From Bacteroidales bacterium UBA1745 (GTDB lineage: Bacteria > Bacteroidota > Bacteroidia > Bacteroidales > UBA932): a stretch of DNA of 15,811 nucleotides. The notes under the pieces are model-generated. The model had not been told where the DNA came from. It saw only the letters and a program-made list of their open reading frames with translations, and did not search any database. The stretch lies in contig DCHT01000057.1 of assembly GCA_002314885.1 (NCBI GenBank), forward strand, positions 1 through 15,811, read 5' to 3'. Both the position numbers and the translations under genes were made by a program. This document shows, in pieces, positions 6,939 to 14,033 of the stretch. Position 1 is the stretch's first letter, and every line of letters starts with the position of its first letter.

Positions 6939-7691
6939 TTATCCTTTAATTTGTATTTCAAATCCTTCCTCAATCAACGGGGCGACCATAGTGCGCATCT
7001 GCTCGACTGAGTATTTCACGAGGCCCTTCTGAGGGGTTTCCCGATCAAGTGTGTATATCATTATCTGTCTTGGCTTCAACTGCCTGACTATATCCATCCA
7101 GCGACCTGCAATGTCCGCAGTGTCGAACTCATCGGATGCGAGGAACATCGTCTGCAGGACGAAGTTTCCCTGGAATTTGGCCATTCCGTCCAGGACTGTT
7201 TCCAGTTCCCAGTCGCACTGAGGCTTGTTGATGAGGTCTGCACCTTCACGGCTGACCGCATCCAGCTTCAGAATCGGGTTGTCCACCTTCCTGAGAGCCT
7301 CGACGACCTTTTCCCTGCCCAGCATAGTGGCATTGCTCAGCACGGAGACTACTGCTTTCGGACAGAGGCGGTCCCTGAGGGCGATGGTCCTGTCGATGAT
7401 GGCAGGAAAATCGGGATTCAAGGTAGGCTCACCATTTCCGGAGAAAGTAATCGAATCTATTGAGATTCCCTCTTCGGCACATTGGAGGAGTTTCGCCTCC
7501 AATGCCTTGGCAACCTGGTCCGCATCCGGGAGTTCCGGGGTGCATCGGCCGTCCGCGTTCCATCCACATTCGCAGTAGATGCAGTCAAAGTTACATAATT
7601 TTCCATTAGGAGGCAACAGGTTGACTCCCAGGGAGGAACCCAGGCGGCGGCTCCTGATCGGACCGAATACTATGTCAGAAAATCTCAGCAT
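6939..7691 (-). CDS. Radical SAM protein (COG0731-like), function unknown
   Basis: A 250-residue radical SAM enzyme. The cluster-binding motif is C33-x3-C37-x2-C40 (K-L-C-N-F-D-C-I-Y-C), followed by further cysteines at 42 and 50. S-G-N-G-E-P-T (84-90) is the SAM-binding G-G-E-like motif. The opening F-G-P-I-R-S-R-R-L-G-x-S-L-G-V-N is typical of the COG0731 group, distantly related to the tRNA wyosine enzyme TYW1, but the substrate of these short bacterial members is not known to me. The start overlaps the DUF4296 stop by one base (TAATG), implying translational coupling, and deoC follows after 9 bases. The context gives no clear pathway. It should not be called a wyosine enzyme on this evidence. 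Confidence 0.85.
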   Translation of the reverse strand: MLRFSDIVFGPIRSRRLGSSLGVNLLPPNGKLCNFDCIYCECGWNADGRCTPELPDADQVAKALEAKLLQCAEEGISIDSITFSGNGEPTLNPDFPAIIDRTIALRDRLCPKAVVSVLSNATMLGREKVVEALRKVDNPILKLDAVSREGADLINKPQCDWELETVLDGMAKFQGNFVLQTMFLASDEFDTADIAGRWMDIVRQLKPRQIMIYTLDRETPQKGLVKYSVEQMRTMVAPLIEEGFEIQIKG

Positions 7692-8437
7692 TACCTATCA
7701 AATTTTCCAAAGTCCGTTATCTCATCATCCAAGATGAGCTTTTCACCCTCAATCGCTACGACGCTGTCCACAACAGAAGACAGACTGTCCACTACGGCCA
7801 GGCTATCTATACGAGCTAGGCTGTCAAGCCTTGCAAGCGAGTCCACCACAGCGAGGCTGTCGAGGGACAGCGTGTCCTTCAGCACGATCTCAATGCAAGG
7901 GCCGTGGAAGAGGGTGTCGAAGCCGGATGCAGGGTCGAACAGCCACTCGTGTCCACCGATTGAGTCCACATAGAAGACAATGCCTCCGAAGTCTATCCTG
8001 TTGGTAGGATTGCGCATACCGGCCAGGTAGAACATCTTCTCCGGGAAGTAGTTTACGGTGTCAATGTCCAGAGAACCTATTGCGTCGTATCTGTTCTTGA
8101 GGTCCTGGAGCTTGCTCTGACGGGCCTTCAGTATGTCGGCGCTCTTCTTCAGTATCCTGGAATATCTGTCCGGGTCCTTTATGTATTTCTCCACGCTGCG
8201 ACGGTAATCCGCCTCATTGCAGCCGTATTTCTCAAGTATGGGACGATATACGAAACTGGTGTCGGCCATCCTCGAATAAGTCAGATGGCTGTTGATCCAC
8301 TGGTCCCTGAGGAGCATCTCCGCATAGATCTTCGCGAGCTTGGAGCGAGGAATGACCTTGCCGCGCTCAGAGGAGCACGACACGGCCACAGCCAGGACTG
8401 CAAGCACGATGACCAATATGCGAAGACCTTTCTTCAT
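7691..8437 (-). CDS. DUF4296 lipoprotein with a DSLA-type repeat tail
   Basis: A 248-residue predicted lipoprotein: basic start, hydrophobic stretch and A-V-S-C (Cys21). Residues about 28-115 form a charged, mainly helical domain that fits DUF4296 (KLAKIYAEMLLRDQWI, then a Y-I-K-D-P-D-R-Y segment), a Bacteroidota family of unknown function. The C-terminal part carries a regular six-residue repeat, D-S-L-A-x-x, from about residue 193 to 222, with related half units on both sides. The start codon directly follows the pheT stop (TAAATG, no gap) and the stop overlaps the radical SAM start by one base. It is therefore surely cotranscribed with pheT. Nothing in the sequence indicates a link to tRNA charging; the arrangement may only reflect operon packing. 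Confidence 0.8.
   Translation of the reverse strand: MKKGLRILVIVLAVLAVAVSCSSERGKVIPRSKLAKIYAEMLLRDQWINSHLTYSRMADTSFVYRPILEKYGCNEADYRRSVEKYIKDPDRYSRILKKSADILKARQSKLQDLKNRYDAIGSLDIDTVNYFPEKMFYLAGMRNPTNRIDFGGIVFYVDSIGGHEWLFDPASGFDTLFHGPCIEIVLKDTLSLDSLAVVDSLARLDSLARIDSLAVVDSLSSVVDSVVAIEGEKLILDDEITDFGKFDR
7772..7861 (-). repeat. Five 18-bp units encoding D-S-L-A-x-x
   Basis: Five in-frame units start at Asp193, 199, 205, 211 and 217 of the DUF4296 protein (DSLAVV, DSLARL, DSLARI, DSLAVV, DSLSSV). At DNA level the units differ at many third positions (for example GACAGCCT, GACTCGCT, GATAGCCT). The protein pattern is thus better kept than the DNA, which suggests an old repeat held by selection rather than recent slippage. 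Confidence 0.75.
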
Positions 8438-10897
8438 TTACCTGAGGGTTGCGCCCCACTCGTTGGTGAAGGTTGCCAGGAGTTTGGACATAATCCTGTC
8501 CACATCCGCATCCGTGAGGGTCTTCTCAGGATCCTGGAGCACGAAGCTCATAGCGTACTGCTTCTTGCCTGCAGGGATCTTGTCGCCGCGATAAACGTCG
8601 AAGAGGCCCACGTTCTTGATGAGTTTCTTGCCCACCTTGAGGGCGCTCTTGCGGAGGTCCGCATAAGTCACGCTCTCGTCGAGGAGGAGGGCGAGGTCAC
8701 GCCTTACCTCAGGGAACTTAGGCAGTTCCTTGTATTTGATCTTGTCCCTCTTGATGAGTTCGAAGAGCACCTGCCAGTTGATCTCGGCGGCGAATACAGG
8801 CTGCTTGATGCCGAAGCGCTTGAGGACTGCAGGAGCCACGGTTCCCATAGTCGCAAGACGCTTGCCGCGGCCAGGGAGGCTGTATGCGACGCCCTCTGAG
8901 AAGAAGTCTGCAGGAGCAGCCTCAGCCTCGAGGGAGTAGATATCTGCACCGAAACGACGGAGAAGGAGCTCCATATAGCCCTTGAGCTGATAGTAGCTGC
9001 CCTTCTGCGCCTCAATCCTCCAGGACTTCTCGCTTGAGCCTGTCATAAAGAGGGCGAAGCACTGATGCTCCTCGTAGCAGGCAATGGTCTTGCCGTCGGT
9101 CTCAGGATCGAAGGCATATACTGAGCCGTACTCGAAGGTACGCATAGTGTTGATCTGGTGATTAATATTGTAAGCGACCACCTCGAGTCCTCCGAAGAGG
9201 AGGGTCTGACGCATCACATTCAGGTCTGAGCTGAGAGGATTGACTATCCTCACGCACTTTGCCTCAGGCCAGGTGCTGCTCTTAGCGTAGTAGTCACCCT
9301 TGGTCAGGGAGTTGTTCATAGTCTCCACGAAGCCGTTGGCAGCGAGGAAGTCGGAGATGGCGTTGCGCACGGCCTCCGGTTCAGGCTTTGCCGTAGGATT
9401 CACGGAAATCTTCATACTGCGTGGGAGTTCCACGTTGTTGTATCCATAGATTCGCAGGATTTCCTCGACCACGTCGCACTCGCGATATACGTCGATCATA
9501 TATGACGGAGCCTCTACCTTTGCAGTCGCAGGGTTGCCCTGTGCGTCGTAGGTTCTCTCCACGAAGTTATAGTTCAGATATACGAGGATGTCCTCGATGG
9601 TCTTCCAACCAATCTTCTTGCCGATGAAGTTCTCGATGCGTGCATAGTCGAGTTCGATCTCCTTGCGCTTGATCTCTTCAGGATAGAACTTCTGCATCTT
9701 ACCTACGACCTTGCCGCCTGCAAGCTCCTGGATGAGGAGAGCGGCGCGCTTTGCAGCCCACTCGGTCACGAGAGGGTCGCAGCCACGCTCGTAACGGAAG
9801 GAAGCGTCAGTCTTGAGGCCGTGCCTCTTGGAAGACTTGCGGATGGAAACAGGATTGAAGTATGCGCCCTCGAGGAATACATCCACGGTGCTGTCGGTCA
9901 CACCTGACTCCTCACCGCCGAATACGCCTGCGAGGCACATTGACTTCTCGGTGTTCGCAATCATAAGGTCGTTTGCGCTGAGAGTGCGCTCTACTCCGTC
10001 GAGGGTGACGAACTTCTCTCCCTCAACTGCCTTGCGGACAACCACCTTGCCACCGATGATCTTGGATGCATCGAATGCGTGGAGCGGCTGACCAACCTCC
10101 ATCAGAACGAAATTCGTGATGTCGACTACGTTGTTAATAGGACGGAGACCGATGCTCAGGAGCTTCTTCTGGAGCCACTCAGGTGACGGAGCCACCTTCA
10201 CGCCCTTGATGGTAGTACCAGTATAGCGAGGCGCTGCCTCAGGAGCGAGCACGGTGAGAGGAATGGCTTCTCCCTCACCCTCTGCGAAAGCACTTACATC
10301 AGGGATGTTGAGTTCGCAAGGGATGTTGTTCAGACGGAGATATGCATAGAGGTCACGGGCCACGCCGATGTGAGAAGCGGCGTCCACACGGTTTGCAGTG
10401 AGGCCGATTTCAATCACGGCGTTGGTCTCGAGATGGAGATATTCCTTTGCCGGAGTGCCAGGAACAGCGGCGGGGTCAAGGACCATAATGCCGTCGTGGC
10501 TGTTACCGATTCCGAGTTCGTCCTCAGCGCAGATCATACCGTTGGACTCGACGCCGCGGATCTTGGACTTCTTGATCTTGAAATCCTCTCCGAGGACGGT
10601 TCCGATGGTTGCAAGGAGCACCTTCTGGCCTGCTGCCACGTTAGGAGCACCGCAGACAACCTGGAGGAGCTCCGGGGCACCGGTATTGAGCTGAGTGATA
10701 TGAAGGTGGTCTGAGTCAGGATGCTCAACGCACTCCACAACCTCTGCCACGATTACACCTGCAAGACCTCCGGGGATAGCCTCTACCTGCTCGAGGGAAT
10801 CGACCTCGAGGCCGATGGAAGTCAGGGCCTCAGCAACCTGCTCCGGAGTAAGATCACACTGAAGGTAGTCCTTCAGCCAGTTGTACGAAATAGTCAT
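8438..10897 (-). CDS. pheT: Phenylalanine-tRNA ligase beta subunit
   Basis: The 819-residue beta subunit of the alpha2-beta2 enzyme that charges tRNA-Phe in the cytoplasm (EC 6.1.1.20). Domains in order: an OB-fold tRNA-binding domain at about 40-150 (H-P-D-S-D-H-L and V-V-C-G-A-P-N), the B3/B4 editing region at about 200-400, the B5 domain at about 405-480, a catalytic-like core, and the C-terminal ferredoxin-fold anticodon-binding domain from about 725 (P-K-F-P-E-V-R-R-D-L-A). The length is normal for the family. pheS is not adjacent, which is common in Bacteroidota where the two subunits are often unlinked. The ATG lies 15 bases after the ftsY stop and has no Shine-Dalgarno sequence. The stop abuts the DUF4296 start. 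Confidence 0.97.
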   Translation of the reverse strand: MTISYNWLKDYLQCDLTPEQVAEALTSIGLEVDSLEQVEAIPGGLAGVIVAEVVECVEHPDSDHLHITQLNTGAPELLQVVCGAPNVAAGQKVLLATIGTVLGEDFKIKKSKIRGVESNGMICAEDELGIGNSHDGIMVLDPAAVPGTPAKEYLHLETNAVIEIGLTANRVDAASHIGVARDLYAYLRLNNIPCELNIPDVSAFAEGEGEAIPLTVLAPEAAPRYTGTTIKGVKVAPSPEWLQKKLLSIGLRPINNVVDITNFVLMEVGQPLHAFDASKIIGGKVVVRKAVEGEKFVTLDGVERTLSANDLMIANTEKSMCLAGVFGGEESGVTDSTVDVFLEGAYFNPVSIRKSSKRHGLKTDASFRYERGCDPLVTEWAAKRAALLIQELAGGKVVGKMQKFYPEEIKRKEIELDYARIENFIGKKIGWKTIEDILVYLNYNFVERTYDAQGNPATAKVEAPSYMIDVYRECDVVEEILRIYGYNNVELPRSMKISVNPTAKPEPEAVRNAISDFLAANGFVETMNNSLTKGDYYAKSSTWPEAKCVRIVNPLSSDLNVMRQTLLFGGLEVVAYNINHQINTMRTFEYGSVYAFDPETDGKTIACYEEHQCFALFMTGSSEKSWRIEAQKGSYYQLKGYMELLLRRFGADIYSLEAEAAPADFFSEGVAYSLPGRGKRLATMGTVAPAVLKRFGIKQPVFAAEINWQVLFELIKRDKIKYKELPKFPEVRRDLALLLDESVTYADLRKSALKVGKKLIKNVGLFDVYRGDKIPAGKKQYAMSFVLQDPEKTLTDADVDRIMSKLLATFTNEWGATLR

Positions 10898-10912
10898 ATA
10901 TGCTTAGTTTAT

Positions 10913-11848
10913 TTATTTTTCCAAATCTTCAAAAGTGAACAGGGACTCGACGAATTCCTTCTTGTCGAACACCTTGAGGTCATCAATGCCCTCGCCTATG
11001 CCCAGGAACTTGATCGGAATGCGGAACTGGTCCACGATGCCGATTACCACGCCGCCCTTGGCAGAGCCGTCGAGCTTGGTGACGGCCAGAGCCGTGAGGT
11101 CAGTGGCGCGCATAAACTCCTTGGCCTGCTGATAGGCATTCTGGCCAGTGGAGCCGTCGAGCACCAGAAGCACTTCGTGAGGAGCGTCGGGAACGACCTT
11201 CTTCATCACATTGCGTATCTTGGTGAGCTCGTTCATCAGGTCCACACGGTTGTGGAGACGGCCGGCGGTGTCTATGAGCACAACGTCTGCATCTTTTGCG
11301 ACAGCTGACTTTACGGTGTCAAATGCGACGGAAGCAGGGTCAGAACCCATCTGCTGCTTCACGATGTCCACGCCTGCCCTCTCTGCCCAGATTGTGAGCT
11401 GATCGACAGCCGCAGCCCTGAAAGTATCGGCAGCGCCGAGGACGACCTTCTTGCCCTGTCCCTTGAGCTGGGCAGCGAGCTTGCCTATAGTTGTGGTCTT
11501 GCCGACTCCGTTGACGCCTACGACCATAATGACGTATGGCTTCTTGCTGAAGTCGAACACAGGAGCCTGCTCCTCGGCCTCCGCATCAAGATTGAGCAGG
11601 GCGCCTATCTCCTCGCGGAGCATCACGAGCAGTTCCTCCCTGGAGACATAACGGTCACGCTCCACACGGTCCTCGAGGTTCTCGATCACCTTGAGAGTGG
11701 TGTCGACTCCCATATCGGATGCGATGAGAGCCTCCTCGATGGCATCCAGGAGATCGTCATCGACTCTTGTACGGCCGACGATTGCCCTTGAAATCCTCTC
11801 GAATAAGCCTCTTTTGGTCTTCTCTGTTCCTTTATCGAATATTCCCAT
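10913..11848 (-). CDS. ftsY: Signal recognition particle receptor FtsY
   Basis: SRP-receptor GTPase that docks ribosome-nascent chain complexes at the inner membrane for SecYEG insertion. All SRP GTPase motifs are present: P-loop G-V-N-G-V-G-K-T (111-118), D-T-F-R-A-A-A (141-147), D-T-A-G-R (193-197), G-Q-N-A (235-238) and T-K-L-D-G (257-261). The helical N domain fills residues about 10-90. It lacks the long acidic A domain of E. coli FtsY, as is usual in this phylum. I chose the ATG at 11848, giving 311 residues that begin M-G-I-F-D-K. An upstream ATG at 11929 in the same frame would add 27 hydrophobic residues but lies upstream of the promoter, next to the terminator stem. It is the first gene of a five-gene operon. 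Confidence 0.96.
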   Translation of the reverse strand: MGIFDKGTEKTKRGLFERISRAIVGRTRVDDDLLDAIEEALIASDMGVDTTLKVIENLEDRVERDRYVSREELLVMLREEIGALLNLDAEAEEQAPVFDFSKKPYVIMVVGVNGVGKTTTIGKLAAQLKGQGKKVVLGAADTFRAAAVDQLTIWAERAGVDIVKQQMGSDPASVAFDTVKSAVAKDADVVLIDTAGRLHNRVDLMNELTKIRNVMKKVVPDAPHEVLLVLDGSTGQNAYQQAKEFMRATDLTALAVTKLDGSAKGGVVIGIVDQFRIPIKFLGIGEGIDDLKVFDKKEFVESLFTFEDLEK

Positions 11849-11870
11849 TCTCTGTCTTCTTATACTCAAA

Positions 11871-11886
11871 TATACCTTAAGGTATA
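11871..11886. promoter_or_regulatory. 16-base perfect palindrome in the ftsY leader
   Basis: TATACCTTAAGGTATA is a perfect palindrome located 7 bases past the ftsY -7 element, at or just after the expected transcription start and 22 bases before the ATG. It could bind a dimeric regulator, or form a 6-bp, 4-base-loop hairpin at the mRNA 5' end. Confidence 0.45.
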
Positions 11887-11893
11887 ATCCGAG

Positions 11894-11901
11894 CAAAGAT
11901 A
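11894..11901 (-). promoter_or_regulatory. -7 element of the ftsY operon promoter
   Basis: The minus strand reads TATCTTTG, a full match to TAnnTTTG, 45 bases before the ftsY ATG and downstream of the preceding terminator. At the -33 position only TTTA (11920-11923, 18-base spacer) is found, a partial match. The same TATCTTTG octamer serves the tRNA-Leu promoter in this window. Confidence 0.65.
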
Positions 11902-11920
11902 CGAAAAAGAGGTGGTAAAT

Positions 11921-11964
11921 AAAACACAAAAAAAGAAGCCGTCTGAGTACCAGACGGCTTCTTT
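11921..11964 (-). terminator. Intrinsic terminator after the rpmB-rpmG-DUF4295 operon
   Basis: A perfect 14-bp stem pairs 11932-11945 with 11951-11964 around the 5-base loop AGTAC, with core AAGCCGTCTG. On the minus strand it runs into TTTTTTTGTGTTTT. It begins about 20 bases past the DUF4295 stop and ends before the ftsY promoter, separating the ribosomal-protein unit from the ftsY unit. Confidence 0.93.
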
Positions 11965-11985
11965 CTCTCTATAACAGGAGTTGGT

Positions 11986-12144
11986 TTACTTCTTTGCGAA
12001 GAAGTCCTTTACCTTGTCAGCCTCGACAAGTTCCTCCTTGAAGCAATATGCACCGGTCTTTGGAGACTTCTCCATACGGATGCACTTTACCATGCTCTTG
12101 GCGCCACTCTTGGCGCTGAAGGTTGCGACCGCTTTCTTTGCCAT
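11986..12144 (-). CDS. DUF4295 small basic protein, probable ribosome-associated protein
   Basis: A 52-residue, Lys-rich protein starting M-A-K-K-A-V-A-T-F-S and ending D-F-F-A-K-K. Length, composition and place directly after rpmG match DUF4295, a family conserved in Bacteroidota. The position inside a ribosomal-protein operon and the basic charge suggest that it belongs to the large ribosomal subunit. I recall, without being able to check, that a Flavobacterium johnsoniae ribosome structure reported an extra large-subunit protein named bL38; this family may be that protein. The ATG lies 16 bases after the rpmG stop, behind a perfect AGGAGG (12153-12158) at 8 bases, one of only two such sites in the window. 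An intrinsic terminator follows. M-A-K-K at the start mirrors L33. Confidence 0.88.
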   Translation of the reverse strand: MAKKAVATFSAKSGAKSMVKCIRMEKSPKTGAYCFKEELVEADKVKDFFAKK

Positions 12145-12152
12145 AAATCTAT

Positions 12153-12158
12153 CCTCCT
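12153..12158 (-). promoter_or_regulatory. AGGAGG Shine-Dalgarno site of the DUF4295 gene
   Basis: AGGAGG precedes the ATG by 8 bases. Most Bacteroidota genes lack such sites, and the ribosome of this phylum is known to sequester the anti-SD end of 16S rRNA. The site is therefore a marked exception and supports the start chosen for this small gene. Confidence 0.75.
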
Positions 12159-12160
12159 AA

Positions 12161-12349
12161 TTATTTGATCTCGCGATGAAGGGTGACCTTGTTGAGGTAT
12201 GGATTGTATTTCATACGCTCAAGACGCTGAGTCGTGTTCTTTTTGTTCTTGGTAGTGATGTACCTGGAGATTCCTGGTACGCCGCTTTCCCTCTGCTCTG
12301 TGCATTCGAGGATGACCTGCACCCTGTTACCTTTTGCTTTCTTTGCCAT
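12161..12349 (-). CDS. rpmG: 50S ribosomal protein L33 (bL33)
   Basis: A 62-residue basic protein of the large ribosomal subunit, near the E site. The sequence (VILECTEQRESGVPGISRY, then T-T-K-N-K-K-N-T, ending V-T-L-H-R-E-I-K) is typical of L33. It has one Cys and lacks the paired C-x-x-C motifs, so it is the zinc-free (C-minus) form. It follows rpmB by 11 bases and precedes DUF4295 by 16 bases in the usual Bacteroidota order. No Shine-Dalgarno sequence is visible before the ATG. Confidence 0.96.
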   Translation of the reverse strand: MAKKAKGNRVQVILECTEQRESGVPGISRYITTKNKKNTTQRLERMKYNPYLNKVTLHREIK

Positions 12350-12360
12350 AATACGTAAAA

Positions 12361-12603
12361 TTAAACAAGGTTAATGTATCCTTTCTTCTGAGCTTCCTTG
12401 ATGCAAGCGTCGAGACCGTTCTTCTCGATAGTTCTCATTCCCTTGCAAGTGACCTTCAGAGTGATGAACCTCTGCTCTTCTTCTGACCAGAATTTCTTGG
12501 TCTTGAGGTTCAGGTCAAAAACGCGCTTGGTGCGCAGCTTAGAGTGAGCGACATTGTTGCCGATCATTCTCTTTCTTCCTGTGATTTGACAAACCTTTGC
12601 CAT
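12361..12603 (-). CDS. rpmB: 50S ribosomal protein L28 (bL28)
   Basis: Large-subunit ribosomal protein of 80 residues starting M-A-K-V-C-Q-I-T-G-R-K. The T-G-R-K and G-N-N-V-A-H-S motifs are diagnostic for L28. The C-x-x-C pairs of zinc-binding L28 are absent (C-Q-I-T in place of the first pair). I chose the ATG at 12603. An in-frame ATG at 12645 would add 14 residues with no family match and would leave almost no leader after the promoter (-7 element at 12643-12650). First gene of the rpmB-rpmG-DUF4295 unit. Confidence 0.97.
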   Translation of the reverse strand: MAKVCQITGRKRMIGNNVAHSKLRTKRVFDLNLKTKKFWSEEEQRFITLKVTCKGMRTIEKNGLDACIKEAQKKGYINLV

Positions 12604-12642
12604 TGTATGTAACTTTTTAATTGATTCGTATTTAGGGGGCTG

Positions 12643-12674
12643 CAAATATAGATTAAAAAATCCAAGCTTGCAAA
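12643..12674 (-). promoter_or_regulatory. Consensus Bacteroidota promoter of the rpmB operon
   Basis: On the minus strand TTTG (12671-12674) is followed by 20 bases and TATATTTG (12643-12650), a perfect fit to TTTG-N19-21-TAnnTTTG. The -33 element begins 4 bases past the lepB stop codon (12679-12681). The predicted leader before the rpmB ATG is about 30 bases. Confidence 0.85.
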
Positions 12675-12678
12675 CAAA

Positions 12679-14025
12679 CTACACAAATTTGCAGATGCGT
12701 CCCCATCTTATCTTTCCGTTGCTGCTGTCTGTGGAGAGCCATATCAGACGAGGTTTTCCGACTATGTGGTCCTCGGGAACGAATCCCCAGTACCTCGAAT
12801 CGAGGGAATTATGTCTGTTGTCTCCCATCATCCAGTAGTAATCCTGCTTGAAAGTATAGCTCTGAGTCTCTTCCCCGTTGATGAAGATCTTTCCGTCCTT
12901 TACGTCCAGCGAATTTCCCTCGTAAGAGGTAATAAGCCTTGTGTAGAGCGGAAGGTTCTCCGCATTGAGCTCAACTGTTGCGCCCTTTTCCGGGATCCAG
13001 ATCGGTCCGTAGTAGTCTCTTGTCCATCCTGTGTTCTCCGTGAACGGGAAGAGCATCAGGTAGGAATCAGGATAGTCCGGCGGATAGGAATCCAGATTCG
13101 GAGTCACGCTGACCACTGCTGGTACCTTTTTCAGCTGCTCTGCCATAGAGGCTGTGAGCGGAAGAGCCGGGTACATAGAGTTCGCTGCGTCGTAGTAGGT
13201 TCCCTCCGGATTGATGCCGTACTTGCCGAGGCCTTCGAGCACTTTCGGATTGAGCCTTCCACCTGAGGTGAGCACCGTGTAGTCCATCTGGATGCCTTCA
13301 TAGCTTTCCTGCTGGACTCCGTTGACATAGACAAGCCCGTCTATGACCTGGAGGGTGTCGCCTGCAACCGCTACGCATCTCTTGACGTAGTGGTCCTTCT
13401 TGTCCATAGGGTGGACCTTCACAGGGCCGTAGCCCAGGATGGTTGCCTCCCTTCCCATCCTTCTGCAGAGGCTGTAATAATCCTCGGCAGGGAATCGGGT
13501 GAGAACCGTATCTCCGTTCGGGAACCCGAAGACCACATAGTCGTCTCTCTCAACCTTGCCGAAGCCCTTGAGCCTGCGGTACTTGTTCTGGATGAGGGTG
13601 GAATAGGAATTCCTGCCACCGAGCCAGACGTTGTGAGTGAGAGGGACCGTCAGTGGAGTCTGCGGTACTCTTGGTCCGTAAGCGAGCTTGCTGACAAAGA
13701 GTCTGTCACCCGTGTAGAGTGAGCTCTCCATTGAGGAAGAAGGTATCTTGAAGGACTGGAGGAAGAAGGTGTTGAGGAAAGTCACTACGATGAGGGCAAA
13801 GACAATGGCGTCGAGCCATTCCCAAGCCGCATTCAGCTTCTGTCCCTCCTTGACTCTAGGCTTCCAGAACGTCCAGTTGACCTTCTTTGTTACGGTCAGG
13901 TCGAAGACGATTCCGAGACCTATGAGCCACCACCAGCTTCTGAGCCAGATTACCCAACCGGTGTACAGCAGCGCCCAGAAAGCGAAGCGTACCCACTTGT
14001 TGTGGTAAATCTCCTTCAAGCTCAT
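12679..14025 (-). CDS. lepB: Signal peptidase I
   Basis: Inner-membrane serine protease that removes signal peptides from exported proteins (EC 3.4.21.89). Two hydrophobic stretches at about 10-43 and 70-90 anchor it. The catalytic Ser98 is in I-P-S-S-S-M-E, the general-base Lys215 in Y-V-K-R-x5-G-D, and box E is G-D-N-R-H-N-S-L-D-S-R (401-411). At 448 residues it is much longer than the 324-residue E. coli enzyme, because of an insert of roughly 130 residues (about 235-375) between the Lys and box E motifs. Long forms are normal in Bacteroidota. It starts 8 bases after the rplT stop, so it is probably read from the thrS-infC-rpmI-rplT unit. I see no convincing terminator after it. Confidence 0.95.
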   Translation of the reverse strand: MSLKEIYHNKWVRFAFWALLYTGWVIWLRSWWWLIGLGIVFDLTVTKKVNWTFWKPRVKEGQKLNAAWEWLDAIVFALIVVTFLNTFFLQSFKIPSSSMESSLYTGDRLFVSKLAYGPRVPQTPLTVPLTHNVWLGGRNSYSTLIQNKYRRLKGFGKVERDDYVVFGFPNGDTVLTRFPAEDYYSLCRRMGREATILGYGPVKVHPMDKKDHYVKRCVAVAGDTLQVIDGLVYVNGVQQESYEGIQMDYTVLTSGGRLNPKVLEGLGKYGINPEGTYYDAANSMYPALPLTASMAEQLKKVPAVVSVTPNLDSYPPDYPDSYLMLFPFTENTGWTRDYYGPIWIPEKGATVELNAENLPLYTRLITSYEGNSLDVKDGKIFINGEETQSYTFKQDYYWMMGDNRHNSLDSRYWGFVPEDHIVGKPRLIWLSTDSSNGKIRWGRICKFV

Positions 14026-14033
14026 AGCTTAAC

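Noticed and set aside
8285..8899. 204-codon open frame on the plus strand
   Set aside because: It lies opposite the 3' end of pheT and the start of DUF4296, both clearly coding. The product is rich in His, Glu and Leu, as antisense frames of GC-biased genes often are.
10721..11308. 195-codon open frame on the plus strand
   Set aside because: It is antisense to ftsY and the start of pheT, spans their junction and shows no family resemblance.
11849..11929. N-terminal extension of FtsY from an upstream ATG, with a hydrophobic segment
   Set aside because: It looks like a membrane anchor, but the ATG lies upstream of the -7 element and almost touches the terminator stem of the previous operon, so it would not be on the ftsY transcript from that promoter.
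12604..12645. 14-residue N-terminal extension of L28
   Set aside because: Its ATG lies at the edge of the -7 element, leaving almost no leader, and the extra residues match nothing in L28, which starts M-A-K-V-C in this group.
12660..12671. CAAGCTTG palindrome followed by a T-run after lepB as a terminator
   Set aside because: The 8-base palindrome has no room for a stable stem and loop, and the T-run belongs to the spacer of the rpmB promoter.
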